A stretch of DNA of 64,000 nucleotides from Collybiopsis luxurians FD-317 M1 (taxonomy: Eukaryota > Basidiomycota > Agaricomycetes > Agaricales > Omphalotaceae), in the NCBI GenBank assembly GCA_000827265.1, contig KN834775.1, forward strand, positions 580,229 to 644,228. Direction: 5' to 3'. This document shows positions 60,884-64,000 of this stretch, in pieces (position 1 is the first letter of the stretch; each line of letters starts with the position of its first letter). The position numbers were made by a program, and so were the translations under genes. Below the pieces are notes generated by a model that ran no database searches, was not told where the DNA came from, and saw nothing but the letters and a program-made list of their open reading frames with translations.

Positions 60884-60999
60884 CTGCTAAGACCAGAGGA
60901 CTACCACACATTATCAGCTAACAAGGAGGACACTGAACAACCTGCTAAGACCAGAGGACTACCAAGCACTATCTGCACAAGAGAGTGGGACATTGAAAC
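60884..60999. repeat. 58-bp tandem repeat, two copies
   Basis: Two adjacent units starting ctgctaagaccagaggacta (60884 and 60942), about 58 bp apart. Just upstream, another pair of units containing gatacccttag (about 60800 and 60859) is spaced about 59 bp. Such paired repeats between coding blocks suggest an inserted non-coding segment, possibly LTR-derived. Confidence 0.65.
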
Positions 61000-61993
61000 T
61001 TGTATTTGCAAAGTAATTCTACAGTATTTATACAACAAAGCCAGCTTGAGCTGGCAGAACAAAATGAGATGGTAAAACTATAACACTTCTGGCTGCCTTC
61101 AGCCACAGTATAAATTGAGTAATAAATCTGGGTAAAACATAAAAAAATAAAGAAAGATTCCTTTTCTGGTATTCGTTGCCTGACTGGACCTTTGGTATAT
61201 TGGCTAAATCCTCATTCCCATGTTCCTTTCATGTGCACACATATGTTGCATCACGGCTCATCCTATCCTGCATTGACTAGCATGAGTAGCCATGCTTAAC
61301 TACTCCCAAGCTTATTCTGGGTAACATAGCCAGATTGAGCTTGTCCCCTCCAGATATTCCAAACCAGTCATAGGAGAGCTTTCCAATGATATCCAGTTTA
61401 TAATACTTCCATGCATTCTGTACAGCATTATTCTGAAATGTTCCTTGTATGGTCCTACTATGGACAACCACAATCCCTGGTTCTAAAATCTTCCTTTAAC
61501 TTAGCTGACTCCATCCAGGGTGTACTAAGGTCCAGGTCCATTCAATTTCTTAAATCCCAGCAATACTATTTGTTCTGAAGTTTTGGCTCTGGCAGGCTCC
61601 AGGATGTACAGCGTTCAGATTATCCATCTGCTTCATGAGGTTTCCTTGGCCAATGTCAGCCGGAGTGTAAACTATGTTCCTTCTCTAATTTGTACCCTGA
61701 GTTGCACAGACTACATGTCCCCCTAGGTGGAATCTCAGCTGCACATATAGAGATGAGCTCTGGGTACCACAGCTTTGACATGCTGGGTGGCCATCATCCA
61801 GGTTAGGTACTCCTAGAGACCATAGTGGGCTGGTATACATGAATACTGTAGCCAACTTCATCCCATTCATATGTAGACTTCTGTAGTGAGGCTTTGACTA
61901 GCTGGCTTGGGTGGGCCACTGTCCTCTGGATACACTCTAGAGCCCAGACTGTCAATCCAGGGCTGTTAGAGGCCTGTGCAAAAAACATGCATA

Positions 61994-63589
61994 TCATTGG
62001 GGCTCTGAAATTTTAGGAATTTGACTATGACTCATACTGAGTAATTGTGACTCAGTCTGAGTTTCCAATTGATTAAACCTATTTGGGTTAGTATGACTCA
62101 ACTCCAGATTCTTACCCTTCCCCATAGTTTTTCTCCAGTCAACATTTGTCCCATCAGCTTGCTTCAGTGCCTTCACTATCCTCTTAGGCCTGAGACTTGC
62201 ATCCTTTGCAGCCTGTAATTGGGCTTCCCTGGATTTCCTATCATTGTTAATATCCCTTTTACTTGCCTCATAGACTATACCATCATCATCTTCTTCAGAA
62301 TCTGATACCTCATAATACTGACTTCTCTCTTCAAACATTTCTCTTTCCAGTTCTGATTCATATCCTTTAACCTCTTTGATAGGTTCAAAACTATCTCTTT
62401 CATTTCACCAATATTCATCTTCGCATTCATCACTACTAGTGTCTTCATCATCTGAGTCAGAAAAATCCACCAGTGGAATATTCACTAGGTACATTTGAGT
62501 GGGTCTTGGCATAGTAACTAATAGGGATTGAACTGCTTGTGAAGCTCTTTGCTCTAGTGTTCAATCAACTGCTTAAGCTATGGATTCACCAGCTTGTCTT
62601 TGTATAGTATTTCTATTAGTGAAAGTATATCAGTGAGTTCCTGGTTCTATTACTACTTCTCCTCTAGTAAGTCTATCCTTCATTACTTGACATTCACTAA
62701 GGGTATGACCTGGTAAACCACAACCATAGCATCCAGAGGGTCTAGGCTGCTGAGCTTCAAATATATGGGGACAACAGTAGTTCTTGGATTGACTTTGAGT
62801 CTGATTTAGCATAGTGGACTTTGGCAAATGCTATTCTTGTCTCTTTCATTGGGGAGTTTGGAAACATTTTTCTATAGCTCCTGATTTGTCTAGACATAGG
62901 GCTTGATAATAGACTGCTGGATAGGAGGGATCATCAACTTTAAGATTACTGAGCTTATGGATTATTTCTGCTACTTCATCTTTAGAGCCTTGGGGCTTTG
63001 TCCTATGAGCTTCAACTTCTGCTTGCAATCCTTCCTTTGACTTTTCCATATTAGGGGTACTAGTAAGCTTGGGAGTAATATCAGGAACTGATCTTCTCCT
63101 CTTGCTTCTTTTATGTAATTGGTGAGACTTATGGTATTTGTCATCATTGGAGTCCGAATCACTAGAGGAATCTAAATCTGAATCTGAATCACTAGATGAG
63201 TCTTCATCTGAGTCTTCATCTTCAGAGGGTATATTGAATATATATAGACTGGAAGCAATTAACAATGTAAACTTGTCCCTGCTGAAATACTTCTCCACTA
63301 CTCCATTCACTTCTTCTACCTTCTTATATGCTCCGGCATCCCTTAACAGAAACTTGTCCAGCTTATCTTCTAATATAGCTCTCAGCTTCTCCAGTATACC
63401 TAACCAGAAGAAACCATGATATTCAAGTTCAGAAAGCTTATTCTGCTGATATAGTGTTCTTGATAGTGCTTGGTATTTGTCGAACCAACTCATGGTCCAG
63501 AGGAATAGAAACTGAGTTGGATCTAGTACGGCGAGGCATTCCAGGGTCTGAGAGAGAGGATTGATGGGGAGAAAACTCTGTCTCTTCAT
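61994..63589 (-). pseudogene. Retroelement gag with CCHC zinc knuckle, broken by nonsense codons
   Basis: One frame from 63589 to 61994. The capsid-like part reads FDKYQALSRTLYQQNKLSEL and KLRAILEDKLDKFLLRDAG, in the style of fungal Ty3/gypsy gag. It is followed by a long Ser/Asp repeat (about 63140-63230). The nucleocapsid knuckle is CYGCGLPGHTLSEC (near 62700-62740). In-frame stops lie at 62846 (TGA), 62831 (TAG), 62630 (TGA), 62573 (TAA), 62561 (TGA) and 62405 (TGA), with the end TGA at 61994. No frameshift is needed between them. Each stop is one C-to-T step from a sense codon (CGA, CAG, CAA). Confidence 0.7.
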
Positions 63590-64000
63590 GTAAAGTAAAA
63601 TCTACTATATATACTACTACGGCAGTGGTGGTAACATGGCATACAGGGGAAGTATGTCCAAGTAAAACTCAACCGCAAACAACAGTGGAGTGTTAATGCA
63701 TTCCATGTCTAAATTAAGTAATGGAATATCCTAAATAGTCTAAATAACAATTGAGGCACTGTTGCCCATGGAATAACTATAATCCAAGTTCACCAAAGTG
63801 GTGAACTTGTTGGGCTTCATGCGCAGGAGTGCAGGAAGTGCGACACCCCCTCTCCACTGAAAAAGAAAACCATGGGGAAAAGGGTATAGCATAAAAAAAA
63901 GGAAAGAAAAAGGACAGAATGTAATGGGAAACATATGAAGGAGTGTAGTATGAAGTAATAGGGGGTTAACACTTCCATGACCTCGATTGAAACCAAATCC
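63590..64000. other. Right window edge, probable 5' part of the retroelement
   Basis: AT-rich with a ctatatatactac tract near 63602. No gene is supported. If the gag element is bounded by LTRs, its 5' LTR should start here or beyond the window, but I cannot identify a primer-binding site. Confidence 0.35.

Larger units (their letters stand above)
55988..63589 (-). mobile_element. Decayed gag-protease retroelement without visible reverse transcriptase
   Basis: Reading right to left on the minus strand: gag with acidic Ser/Asp repeats and a CCHC knuckle (61994-63589), a non-coding stretch with short tandem repeats and a GA tract (about 60200-61990), a retropepsin-like region (58383-60197), then an unidentified long ORF (55988-58434). 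No RT, RNase H or integrase motif was found on either strand in this interval. Reading frames stay open over hundreds of codons apart from isolated stops, mostly TGA. The right end may lie beyond the window, so boundaries and LTRs are unresolved. Confidence 0.65.

Overview
The window looks like nuclear DNA of a filamentous basidiomycete, most likely an agaricomycete. The genes are dense and split by many 48-60 nt GT-AG introns, often with a CTAAC-type branch site. Histone H3/H4 occur as divergent pairs. Several families are typical of mushroom-forming fungi: MYND proteins, single-pass glycoproteins of the DDTD type, a small Cys-rich family and a large transposase/exonuclease ORF. No CRISPR array, rRNA or convincing tRNA was seen. 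Most gene models were joined by eye from conserved splice signals, so outer limits are firmer than internal exon edges.

Left part (1-18.5 kb): two divergent H3-H4 pairs lie in inverted orientation about 15 kb apart and are nearly identical even in introns and promoter. Between them are a gene-poor stretch (2.2-5.7 kb), the nucleoporin Nup85, two small Cys-rich paralogues with the same intron plan, an F-BAR/RhoGAP signalling protein and an F-box protein.

Middle part (19-43 kb): an A1 aspartic peptidase and a Cdh1/Fizzy-type APC/C activator are followed by a block built by segmental duplication. The repeated order is Cdh1 5' end, membrane glycoprotein, rhomboid protease, MYND gene. Two glycoprotein copies, one rhomboid and one MYND gene look intact. 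The other copies are pseudogenes with identifiable lesions: a nonsense codon, a 32-bp deletion, an in-frame TAA, frameshifts and truncations. A family 16 methyltransferase follows.

Right part (42.5-64 kb): a divergent Nnf1 (kinetochore) and Tul1/Dsc-type RING ligase pair closes the conserved genes. Then come decayed mobile elements: a transposase-like protein fused to a DEDDy 3'-5' exonuclease, and a gag-protease retroelement for which no reverse transcriptase or integrase is visible in the window. A fifth, apparently intact glycoprotein gene sits between them in opposite orientation. The elements are broken mainly by in-frame TGA codons, and the 55.5-64 kb segment is visibly poor in CpG. Together these point to cytosine-methylation-driven decay.
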